A DNA stretch of 64,000 bases from Gnetum montanum (Eukaryota > Streptophyta > Gnetopsida > Gnetales > Gnetaceae): positions 856,973 to 920,972 of the forward strand of contig MNCI01000952.1 of the NCBI GenBank assembly GCA_015680685.1, read 5' to 3'. Shown piece after piece: positions 47,785 to 58,660 of this stretch; position 1 is the stretch's first letter; each line of letters starts with the position of its first letter. The notes under the pieces are model-generated. The model did no database searches. It was not told where the DNA came from and saw only the letters and a list, made by a program, of their open reading frames with translations. Position numbers and translations under genes: made by a program.

Positions 47785-47785
47785 N
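47785..47785 (+). other. Single N replacing about 200 bp
   Basis: Left of the N the sequence ends at SPDKKLLVKVQ; right of it, TTCTTATTTTTGTTTTACACCA matches RT4 at about 34010. In RT4 the two points are about 200 bp apart, so the sequence across the N is missing. Confidence 0.7.
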
Positions 47786-49636
47786 ACTTTTCTTATTTTT
47801 GTTTTACACCATCGTTCATGTTTTTACTGTTTCTTTGTTTGCTTGATTTACTTTTATTCGTCATCTAATAAGTACTCATGATGGTGGATTGAATTATATC
47901 ATATTGATTGCTAATGTTTGATTTTAACCTTTGAATTATGATGTTCATATTAAGGTATGGTTCTTTTGGTAAAATAGGCAATGAGTCCACGTCGTCCACT
48001 CATCCATACAACTCTATGGTCTCCTTTGGCTTGGAACTGTACAGTTCCCTTTTTCTAAGTAAACTTGTTAATGAATTGGTGGCCAAGCATTTTTCAAGCC
48101 AAGGAAATACTTAAAGAATGAAAAAGGTGTGACTTCAAGGGGATTCGATGCATTGGTGTTGGTCATCCTCTTGGGTGCTTGGATGATTTTTCTTAGGTTT
48201 TCCGCCATTCTAACATTGTTCAAATATCAGGAAGCTGAGTGAATAAAAATAAGTCTTTGCATGGTGTGGTTCTCACACATAAACAGCAAAAAGAAAAGAG
48301 AGAGAAAAAAGAGAGAAAGCTGAGAATTCAAAGCATACCCCTTAGACATAATAAAGTAATATGGGCCACAAGCATTGGTTATGGCACTAGAAAGACATGT
48401 TACCCATGCCTGAAGGTGCCCTCTAACTAAGGCCCTTTCTCACTTCCTACTTCTCCATCTCACTCTCCTTGGGATGGTGGTCACTCTTTGTGGAAGAATT
48501 CTTGTTACCTCAAGAGGATGGATTGGCCAAGTGTATTAATGCAAGGTCACTAAATGTGGTTAGTTTGAGTCTAGATTTGGGATGAGTTCTACTTAGTTAT
48601 CTTAACCATGAAATACACAAGGGGCTTTCCACAACCTTGTTCTTAGGATTCCATTCCATTCTCTCCTCTCCATCTTTCTTCCCATTTTCTACCTCATTGC
48701 CAATTTTATCATTAGTCTGTTCTAGGTTGATGCATTTTTTTTCTTTGCTAAATTCTTGTCGGTAAGTTTTTAACTCTTGCTTCCAAATGACATTCCTAGA
48801 GCCTACGGACTCTTTAGTTTGTGGGTTTGTTACGGCATAAAGGGCATGAGCCTGCATTGGGGAGGACCCATTGGCATTTCTTTTTGGTGCAATTGTTAAC
48901 TTCTTTTCCTTAAACATTTCTTGCAATCAATCATTTCTTATTTCATCCCCATCCATGACATCCATTTTATTGGTGTTACCATTGATATTTTTCATCTTTC
49001 TTGTTCCTCATGTTTTTCCATCTTATAGCTACCGGAGGTTCGCTCTTAGTTGTGGTAGCCCTAGCACAAATTTTTCAATTTTTTCCATTTTACTAATTGC
49101 CTAACCCCTACACCTTAGGTAGTTTCCAGTGATAAATCTCCAAACCAGTTTATGCCATAACCACAACTCAACTAATGCACTTCATATCGAGGCAAGGTAT
49201 CAACTGCATTGTGGATTATCTATCCTTGCTCATTTGTGACTGTGTTGTGTTTGCAAATAGTGATCATACAAAAAATGGACTAGGCTTGGAGGAAGCACTC
49301 AGGATGGACTGGAACTAGAGCATTTACGAAAGGAGCAAGTTTGGTGGCATGGCTATGGATAAACAACGGAAGGCGCAATCTCAACATTGGCAGCAACACG
49401 CTCCATCTTCTTTCTCTCTCTCTTTTTCTCTTCACACAGCCAAATAAACGCGTAGATGTCATTTATGTACAAGTGTTCACCACAATGGTCATGAACACTA
49501 ATGTTGTAATATGCTTATTGATTCGTTCACTGGGCACGTTGAGTCTGTCATCCTATTCCACTATCAGTTGTCAATTATTCAATAATCCCATACCTTCCCA
49601 ATATTTTGTAAGGAACTCAAGGACAAGTTTTCATTC
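47786..49636 (+). other. RT5 3' non-coding region
   Basis: No conserved frame. It contains GCATGGTGTGGTTC (about 48259), the conserved block at about 48326-48445 (GACATGTTACCCATGCC, CCTCTAACTAAGGCCCTTT) and GGGGAGGACCCATTGGC (about 48857). A short T/C-rich tract (TTTCTCTCTCTC) lies near 49410. Confidence 0.6.
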
Positions 49637-49649
49637 AGTCGTGGGGGTA
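49637..49649 (+). other. RT5 polypurine tract
   Basis: AGTCGTGGGGGTA directly preceding the LTR start TGATGAAAG. Confidence 0.8.
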
Positions 49650-50756
49650 TGATGAAAGTAGTTACTCTACCAGTTATTCTAATTAATAGAGCAGTTACTC
49701 TAGTGGTTACTCTAGCAGTTATTCTAATTATTAGAGCAGTTACTATAGTGGTTACTCTAGCAGTTACTCTGGTAGTTATTCTAATTATTAGCGTGGTTAC
49801 TATAGTGGTTACTTTAGCAATTATTCTAATTATTAGAGCAGTTACTCTAGCAGTTACTCTAATTATTAGAGTGGTTACTCTAGCGATTACTCTAGTAGTT
49901 ATTCTAATTATTAGAGTGGTTACTTTAGCAGTTATTCTAATTATTAGAGCAATTACTCTAATTATTAGAGTAGTTGCTCCCAAGCCTATAAATACAATGC
50001 CTAAGCACACAATTAGGCAGGAAGTCTTTTAGCAGTCAAGTAGCGAAACTCTTGTAGTCTGTTTGAAAGTTAGAGTATTTTCCAAGTGCCCATAGCAAGA
50101 GGTCTAAGTGTGAACAAATCTTTATTCGAGCATTGTGTACCTAAGCACACCTTATGTATGGCAATAAGACAAGCTCTTTGATTCATCCTTGCAACACTTG
50201 AGATTTGTTTTTTTACAAATTTCTTTTATTTTATTTTCTTATGCATTTATTTTATTTTATTTTATTGTATGCATTTTACATTTATGTTATTAGCACAGCA
50301 ATTCATTTTAATCAATTAAGCAAATCGTTAAGTTACACAAGCACGACCACTTCATGCATGCGTGTAACACTTGGTAACCTAGTAACGATTAGCATTTGGT
50401 AATCCCAGCAGTGTTGCACTAGTTTAGGATATGTATGGCAAGTAGGAACGGATGCTAGTGTTAGGATTAGTTAGAACTTAGTTAATGAGTAGTTAAGTTA
50501 AATTAGTCACTTAGTTACCTCTCTCCTTCCCTACTAGTGCAGGACATAAAAACATAAAAGATATAAAAATCATATGTCTCAAGCTTACTTAACCATACAA
50601 TCATGACATACAGGTAAACTTGGAAAGACAATGATCAACCAACCCGTCCTTATTCCACAAGGGTGCATAACCACTTAGTCCTTGGAATTCGACCAGATCA
50701 TGCATGAAACACTCGTATTCGTATGGTTGAGCATAGGGATACCTCATCGCTCATCA
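49650..50756 (+). repeat. RT5 3' LTR (1107 bp)
   Basis: TGATGAAAGTAG to CATCGCTCATCA. TATAAATA at 49987-49994. It is 80 bp longer than the 5' LTR, and the whole difference lies in the U3 array (337 versus 257 bp); from the TATA box on both are 770 bp. Confidence 0.9.
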
Positions 50757-52059
50757 GCATTCAAATTTGTTTCTTCAATATTTTAAACTATATGTTTTGA
50801 CTTTCTCACATACAAAATAATAAACACTTTACATATATTTTGGGTATCTAACATATACCTAATATTAAACAAAAACAATTTCTATATATTTTGCATTCAT
50901 AAGGTATTTACCTTGACATGACATAAGGTAGGATTTGTAAATAAAGAAGAGGGAGGATTTGCTAGAAGTTAGAACACAAACTAGAGGTGAATTTTGTAGA
51001 AAAATAGAGGTAGGGTTTAAAGTCAAGGGTAATCCAAATTCAAAATGTGTGGAGGTGATCTTTAGATGCATTGAGGTTTAGGATGCAAATACACTTTTTC
51101 TTTTTCTTTTTTGGTTTTGGCATAAAGTTATGTCCTCAATAGATTATTGAGACAGATGAAATTAACACAAAAGTTGTTGATTCCATCACATCAAGTAGTA
51201 ACTACATTTGTAATGATTTTAATTCATCCTATGAAGAGGAAGCCAATGGGGCAGCCTCACCTTGTAATTAAGTTAAGCTACATTTTGACTTACATTAATA
51301 AATTAAAAGCCTTAATAATATAATGAATTTCTTTCATTTCAATGAGGCAAAGGATCACTTTAGCTTTAAAAGATTTTTGCCCACGCTACATATTTTCGAT
51401 TTTTTCCATTTCGATCTAACAATCGAAGAAAATCAAAATCGTAAACATAAACTTAAACATGTACTTTTCCTAGTCCATTTAATCCTGTGACACTCTACAA
51501 ATTCATATTTTGCTTAATAAACATAGGATTCAACAAAACAAAAAAATCATATAAAAACACTACTGTTAGATTGTAATAATAATGACATCTATGTCTTATT
51601 CAACTTTATTGTTACCTACGGTAAAGAAAAAGATATATATAATCCAAAATTTATTTACACTTCAATCATCATGCTCTTTGTTTCATTCTTTCTTTGTAAA
51701 ATAATGATCCTCAAACAAAATCTATGTCCATTAAATCCATAGTTACCAAAAATGGGAAACAAGGTAATGTGACCACAACAACAACGTGATAGAAAATGGC
51801 AAGGTGAATGGTTATGTATAAGAAACAAGTTTAAAACAATATATTGTAAAATAAGAAATCAGTGAAATTTTAATATTAAATTTTATTAAATGCCCAGCTT
51901 TCCATCATCACAAAGGACAAAAATTTAGATAATGGTAACTTTATAACAAAGATCACAAAGCAACTTCATAACATGCTATTTAATAATTACAGGAGCTTTA
52001 ATAGAAATCACAAAATACCTTCAGGTATATATTGTATACTATTTGATAATTAAAAAAAG
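50757..52059. other. Intergenic DNA, no recognised gene
   Basis: AT-rich. No long frame, LTR or known domain was identified. It may include the 3' flank or non-coding end of the adjacent hAT element, but no terminal inverted repeat could be set. Confidence 0.4.
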
Positions 52060-53695
52060 CTTATTTTCATAAAAGAATCTTATCATTAACTTTCTAAAAG
52101 TGCTTTTTATTTTTAGTACTATCAAACATTTTCTCAAAATTAGAATCTAAAACTTCAATGGGAATGGGAAGGACATCATCTCCATTTTTCATAGATCTTA
52201 CTTAATCCCATATTTGATGAGGACCTTATCAATAATCTAAAAAAGACTAAGATAATAACCTATTTTTTGAATACATATAATCTAAATCTTCAGCCTTTTT
52301 GATACCAAGTCTATTACATTTTATGGAGTGGATAAAGGCGTATTCACTCCAATTTCTCTCATATGCAGATGCACTAGAGATCTATGCCATAAAAATTTTT
52401 TCAATTAACACTTTTAATACATAAAAATTGTGTAATATTTAATCTTAATAAATCAAACATAAAAGTTTTCAAGTGTTTAAAAAGAACTTACTTGAGATAA
52501 AACATGAATTATTGTCTCTTTTAATAATGGAGTTTAAGCTCCATATTGATTTCAAAATATAAAAGCATCCAATGTTTCACAATCATGATGTGAAAATTCC
52601 CCTTTTGATTTAATATTAATTCCATATTCTTTTTTTATCTTTGGATGATCTTCTCTAGTTGCAAAACAATGATCAAAGTAAATTTTCTAGCCTTTATTAA
52701 CTTATTCATCCTTCCATGGTTTTTTATGAACCATTTTGAATTCAAAAGAAATCCAACTAAATGAAGTGGGGAATGAAGCATTCTCCATCTCTTTTCACTG
52801 CATTTCCACACTAACCACTTAGTGTATTAATCAAATGAAAAAGAATCATCATATAAAGCCTGCTACAAATTTGCTCTCATCTAATTGATTTTCTCAAATA
52901 TTTCACTCATAGATGCAATATTACACATTACATGTAGTATTTTTAAGATTTTTTGAGGTATTATGTGACTTTATAAATATAATACCTTTTGGAGATGATG
53001 CAAGAATATCAATAAGTGGTTTATCCATTTGATAAAATAGACACACATGTTATAGATCAACTATCCTTTATGTATCTTAGATTTTCTTCCACTCAAGATT
53101 TTTCTTCACTTAATAATGTTGTCCTAATCTTGTCATAACTAGGTGAAACATAACCTTTTGTTGTAGAATTTATCATTTATATAGCTTATTTTTAATAACA
53201 AGATCTAGCAATGTTAAAAGGTATGCCAACAGCATAAAAATGTTTTCCTATAGCTGCATCCACATTTTTTCTATTTGAAGCATCAAACATTTTCTCTATA
53301 CTAGTGTTTAACATTGAAGGACAAGAATTTGTATGTATATTTGTAATTTTGTTTACAGACATCTTTTCAAAATGTTTGAGCTATCTTATGAGGTCTTCTC
53401 TTTCAAATTTTGGCATTCTTTTACATACCACAATTTTTTCTTTCTTTCCAATTCCAAGTAACTGATACCTAAGTTGTGTAATAGAACTACTTCTATTTAT
53501 GTTGCAATAAGGACAAATCCATGATTTTCTTCCTAAGTTACTATGGTTACCTTTAGAATAATTTCCTTTAATAGTAACTATGCTCCATAGCAATTTTTGC
53601 AAATCTCTCTTTAATGAATGATAATTTGATATCCCTTCATGTCCTTCTTCTTCTTCACATTTTTCAAAATGTTAATTGTCTTTTGCAGATGACAT
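52060..53695 (-). pseudogene. hAT-superfamily transposase relic (BED finger, DUF659, dimerisation domain)
   Basis: hAT transposases cut and paste DNA transposons. The likely start is ATG 53695-53693 (MSSAKDN). A BED-type finger at about 53515-53420 reads WICPYCNINRSSSITQLRYQL...VVCKRMP; the His of the usual RLxxHL is Gln. A DUF659-type segment at about 53300-53030 reads RKNVDAAIGKHFYAVGIPFN, IARSCY, GYVSPSYDKIRTTLLSEEKS, then EENLRYIKDS and SNGWTT-like wording. The C-terminal dimerisation motif at about 52390-52270 reads SSASAYERNWSEYAFIHSIK, KAEDLDYMYSKNRLLS. Stops are dense between the last two parts, so the catalytic middle is hard to follow. It is not related to the LTR elements. Confidence 0.78.
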
Positions 53696-53966
53696 TTTTG
53701 TGCACATTCATAATGGTAAAACTAAAAATTTAAAATTTCATACCATATAAGATATAAGAAAGTATTATCAATAATAACTTCAAAAAATTATTAAAATACA
53801 TAAACTATCCTCAAAAAACTAGAAAATATTTTAGTTGTCATGCATTAAAAAAATACTTACTATGTACTCTTTGCTCAAGATAAAGGTCATCATCAAAATC
53901 TTGGAAATCGTAGAATATTACTTGCCCTCTTTTTTATAGTTAATGATGTGAAAAATGATGGCATAG

Positions 53967-55780
53967 TGATGAAACATCAATTGCCTGCATCAAAACAGCC
54001 ACTTCGATGTGACCACATCGACATAACTGCTTCAAGGTAGCTGCTTTGAGGTAGTCACCTCAACGCAGCTACTTCAATGTAGTTGCTTCAAAGTAGCTAC
54101 GTTGACACGATCCATCAATGCATGCAATGATGCATTGACATGGCCCCATCAATGCAATGTTTTTTTTCCTATAAATATGTGTGCTCCCGCCATGTATTGG
54201 CATTCTTTTGTCAATAGAGTAGTTGAACTCTTGCAATTTTATTCTATAGTCTTAGAGAAGAATTAGTGAGTGCCTACAATGTGGATCTGGGTCAATTGTA
54301 TGGTGTCTTATTCAAGTGGTAATGTGCCTAGACACATTCCATGAAAAACAATAAGATCGAGATTCATTCTTATTCATTGTAGTACTTTGACTTAGATTAG
54401 ATTTACTTTCCATGCAATTTATATTCCATGTACTTAATTAATATTTATGTTTTCATGCATGTTGATGAAGCGCTAAACAGTTGATGCATCGACTCGGCAG
54501 TGTATACGGGGCCCCATCGACACATCCCTCCATGCGTCGACGTGGCCCCATTTACACAGAGCCTGTTTTAGCCTATAAATAAGTGGGCCTCCGACACACT
54601 TAGGTATCTTTTGGATTAATTGTAGGGAAGCTCTTGTAGTTTGTTTTTGTAGGAGTTAGACTATTTTCCCAAGTGCATGCTCACAGTGTGATGCTTGTAA
54701 TTGTACGGAACCTTTATTCAAGTGTGACATGCTTGGACATGCACAAGATCGATAATAAAGATAGAGATTACTTCATCATTGCAGCACTCACTTAGTTTTA
54801 ATTATTTAATTGTTATTGTTATTTATTATTTTCTTAGTTAATATTTCTTTACCATCATTTACTATTCTTGTTGTTAACTACGGAATGAGTATGACTTAAT
54901 CACAAGCATTTAAGTGTGACTACTTGGTAACCCAATAGTGTACCTAGGATCTACGCTTAGTAATCCCAGTAGTAGTCGTGCACAAGGTCCAAGATGTGTA
55001 CGGATGATTAAGGAACGGATGCTCATCATACTTAGGCTAGCTTAGACTTCATTTCCTATTGCTTATTAGTTTAATCAAGACTATTTTCCATTGTCTCTAG
55101 GAGTAGCACTAGTTTAGAATCACATCATACACCTCACTCTGGACTAAACCATACGTGACAAAGCAAATACTAGTCCAGGTGGGAAGACAGCGAACTGCGA
55201 TCAACGTGTAACTATCTAGATACCACAACTAGCCTATCCACAAAGTTCGACCGAATCATGCGTGAACGCTCGTATTCGTATGGTTGAGTGTAGGGGTACC
55301 TCGCCACTTATCACATGTCAATGAATTGGTGGAATGAGTGCAACTAGTTTCAAGCATAAACACATATTCGCTTGGTAATCCCAACAGTGTTATTACTTGC
55401 TTCACCTAGTAGAAGAGTGGTTGGTAATCCCAGTAGTGGATACATGGGTTCAAGACATGTACAGTAAGCTGGGAAAGGACACTCATCACCTGTAGGCTAG
55501 TTTAGACTTTACCTTCCATTGTTAATTAGTTTAAATAGTTGATTTCTTTATTATCATTAGGAGTAGCATAAGGCGAAAACAACATCAAGAATGATATGCC
55601 TCCCTTTGGACTAAAGCATAGGTGACAAAGCTACCACTAGTCCAAGTGGGAAGACAATGAACTGCGATCAATGCTAACAATCTAGATGCACAACTAGTCC
55701 CATCCAAAAAATTCGACCGGATCATGTGTGAAAACTTGTGATTTGTATGGTTAGGTGTAGGGGGTACCCTTCACTTATCA
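53967..55780 (+). repeat. RT6 5' LTR, interrupted by a solo LTR
   Basis: Two parts, 53967-54462 and 55319-55780 (958 bp joined), corresponding to the uninterrupted 3' LTR of 941 bp. It starts TGATGAAACATC and ends CACTTATCA. U3 carries 14 bp repeats of the type CTTCAATGTAGYYG; CCTATAAATATG follows near 54170. Confidence 0.87.
54463..55313 (+). repeat. Solo LTR (851 bp) inserted in the RT6 5' LTR
   Basis: TGATGAAGCGCT to CGCCACTTATCA, flanked by perfect 5 bp duplications catgt (54458-54462 and 55314-55318). TATAAATA at 54574-54581. U3 has CCATCGACAC and GCGTCGACGTGGCCCC words. Lack of internal sequence means LTR-LTR recombination removed the rest. It is younger than RT6. Confidence 0.92.
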
Positions 55781-55781
55781 T

Positions 55782-55799
55782 TGGTGTCATTGCCAAGGA
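55782..55799 (+). other. RT6 primer binding site (tRNA-Asp type, eroded)
   Basis: TGGTGTCATTGCCAAGGA, five transitions relative to the tRNA-Asp complement. Confidence 0.7.
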
Positions 55800-55910
55800 T
55801 GGTGCTAGTTATCTAAATTATTTATATTATAGATGATTGCTATAAAAGTATTAGCAATTTATCCTTTAGCAAGTGTTGATATTTTATTTTAAGTCATACA
55901 TGTTAGAACA

Positions 55911-58090
55911 ATATCTTCTTCACATAGGACCAATAACACATCATATGGTAAAAACATTCATTGGAGAACTAATAGGATCTACATTGAAAAGAATTAGAGT
56001 GAACAACCTCAAGTAAGGGTTTCATATGCTTATTTCCATCCTTACTACATACAAGGACTACATTCAACTCGTATAGACAATCCTAGAGGAGATGGAGAAA
56101 GTTCTAGAATAATGAAGGCCTCAAGGCCTAAGGCCTCCTCTAAATTTAGAAATGATACACCAAGGGATCATTGGAAGAACTATAGAAGCCATGGCAATTC
56201 TCCTAGTTCCTCATCTTTCTCTTCCTATTCAACATCTAGTTTTGACAAAGATGAACATAGGTATAGAGATAAAGCTCCACTATAGGATCAAAATAAAGAT
56301 AGAAATCAAACCCAAGGGCAAAACCAAAGACATCAAAATGAGCATAGATAAGATCCTCATAATCTAACAAATAGAAATATAGATTATCACCATGATGTAT
56401 CTAGTACAAATGAACCCTTGTTGGCTACTAGGGACTTAACACAGATTAGAGAGGTAGTTCAAATATCCCAAAGGCATCAAAGGGATAGCCACATCAAATA
56501 GCTTATTATGAACAACATTCCTAAATTTAGTGGATCCACAACATCATTTCCAAGCCTTCCATGATGCCTATGCCTTACAAAATATAGAACGTAAGTGGAA
56601 AAAGCTTAAGCTCTTCCCTAGGACACTAATAGACGAAGCTGGAAGTTATTATAGATCATTCGAACTAGATTCCATCCACTAGTCGTCCACAATGCTAAAG
56701 CTTTTCAACGAAAAAAACCAACCCTATCTGAGAGTATCCAACCTAACAAAACAAATCCAATGGTGGAAGCAAAAAAAATCATGAATCCTTGGATGTGGCC
56801 TTGGATAGATACTATTTGCTACTACATAGATGTCCTGACCATGATTTCTCTCAAAAAGAGCAACTTTTCCACATCATAGATGTGTTGTGTAATCAAACGA
56901 GAGAGACCCTTGGGATTTATGCCCAAGGTTGATTATACAAATTAAAAGCCCATCAAATACAAAGGCTAATTGAGCATGTGGCAAAATAAGAAGAAGAGCT
57001 ATGTAAAAAAGAGAATTTAGAGGAACATAACAAGGATCCAACTCTTCAAAAGAAAAGGATCCATATTTATGATAATGAAAAAGAGACAGCTCTCGATGAG
57101 GTGATTCCGCAACAAACCTTGCCAATACAAAAGTCTATTGATGAGCTTGAAGCAAGGCTAGATAAGATGTGGAAGTTGATGAATGACAAAGTTACAACTT
57201 ATGTAAAAATCGTAGAGGAGAGAGTAATGCAAAACGAATTGAGTAATCAAAACAAGAGGAGGAAAAAGAACCAAGAAATAGCTAGGAGAACTTATCGGCA
57301 AAAGGGAAAATAGCTATAGAAGAAGAGGCTATAGACTCAACCATAGAAGAGGATGATGGATGTGACATCTACCTATATGACCATCCAAAGGGTTATTACC
57401 TAGTCATGTTAGATCTACATGAGTATTGGGTTTTTGCATTGAATCCCAAGTTCATACAAAAGCAAATGCCTAGGAAATTACCTTACTCACAAGGTAATTA
57501 TAGATAGTCCTATAACCAACCGTACTATCCTAGTGGGACTTCTTATTAGCCTCAAAACCACTGTCAAATGTAGTGGCAAAACCCATAGTCATGGGGAAGG
57601 CCATCATCACACCAACACTACCCTTACTACCAATTGGACCTGTATAGATATTACGTTCAACAACCTATTTTCCTGACTAGTTCTACTTCCTCTATCTCAA
57701 ATCACTACTACCATTCTCCCAAATATCATCAACCGAAAACATCTTTTAATGGATCACCACATCATGCCTCTCATCCTCTATCATATCCTCAATATCCTCA
57801 TACTTCCCTCCACCGCATGTCACCATCAACAACATATGAATATTTGACACCACAACATCAATGAAAGAATGCCACTTGTGCTATGAACATACAATGATAT
57901 GATAATGCTAGTAGATCTCAACCACAACCTTGGAAATGTCCTTTCTTTAGGGCAATTTCCTCACACAAGCACAAAACTCATAGACCTACTTGCGCATCAA
58001 AACTAGTATAAGGCCAATCTAGTGCAACACCCTTTCTAGATAGAATGATAAATGCAAAGGCCAACAACCATTACCACTCCAACACAAGAC
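55911..58090 (+). pseudogene. gag: RT6 gag polyprotein (decayed)
   Basis: The start position 55911 is ATA in RT6 but ATG in RT7. N-terminus SSSHRTNNTSYGKNIHWRTN is shared with RT7. A Ser/Arg/Gln-rich linker (56160-56350) is followed by LIMNNIPKFSGS, then a small deletion. Capsid resumes at HHFQAFHDAYALQNIERKWK and LKLFNEKNQPYL; frames are broken until DEVIPQQTLPIQKSIDELEA (57090-57313). The knuckle position at about 57358 reads CDIYLYDHPKGY, so two Cys are lost. The Tyr/Pro/Ser-rich tail (57634-57864) reaches about 58090. Confidence 0.78.
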
Positions 58091-58660
58091 ATAAATGATA
58101 AACCTATCATTGTGGAGAGACAAAAGAGTCCATGCATCACTAATAATGATAAAGGGCATAGTTGTGGGCCAACAGTTTGAAATATTAACACAACCCCTAT
58201 ACTAACCCACCATGAAGTTTAGGTGCTAGTGTGTGAGCAAAAACCAGTCTACGTAGTAGCCACTAGTCTAGAAGATACCTAGTGGCTTGAAAATGAGAAT
58301 ATAAAATTATTTTAAAGATGCATGGAAGGAATCGATCCACTTATTAGTTCTAGACTTAAGAAAAAAAACCAAACATAGGACTAAGATGCATATATCTTAC
58401 ACTATAATTATACATCAAAAAAGGGTATTAAACATGAAGACCTAGGAATTAAAATAGAAAATCAAGAAGAAGAAGCAAACACATCTGGACCTTCCAAAAC
58501 AAAAATACCTTCAAGTCCAAATAAAGATACGTCTTCGAATGATCCAAACGAGACTATCACCAATGTTAGATGTGCTACCATGTGATTAATTAAATCAATA
58601 ATAGTGATAGATGGAAAACCGGTGGTGTATAACCAAGGGATTATGCAGTCCATCTCTTGA
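58091..58660 (+). pseudogene. RT6 protease-RT linker remnant and unassigned segment
   Basis: The segment translating as KSPCITNNDKGHSCGPTV ... VYVVATSLEDT-WLENENI aligns with the linker of RT5 (SCITYSDTRCNCV ... MYVVTTR-EDIQWL). The protease core upstream and RT downstream are missing. The following frame (EDLGIKIENQEEEANTSGPS to about 58650) is acidic and Ser-rich; I cannot place it in any pol domain. Confidence 0.5.

Larger units (their letters stand above)
40619..50756 (+). mobile_element. RT5: complete Athila-like LTR retrotransposon (10.1 kb)
   Basis: 5' LTR, tRNA-Asp-type primer site, gag, protease, RT, RNase H, integrase, non-coding 3' region, polypurine tract and 3' LTR in standard order. 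Flanks acatt (40614-40618) and gcatt (50757-50761) match at 4 of 5, a decayed target duplication. A single N at 47785 replaces about 200 bp near the integrase end. No extra ORF is present. Every gene has stops, but order and motifs are clear, so this is the best reference copy for the gag-pol form of the lineage. Confidence 0.9.

Noticed and set aside
49650-49986. Possible CRISPR-like array in the U3 repeats
   Set aside because: Units are adjacent and degenerate with no unique spacers, the array sits inside an LTR, and the host is a plant.
49579-50032. Two long overlapping frames (143 codons minus, 127 codons plus) rich in Val, Thr, Ile and Arg
   Set aside because: They arise from the 12 bp-type repeat array in the RT5 U3; the array length is not a codon-conserved unit and the same LTR region is non-coding in relatives.
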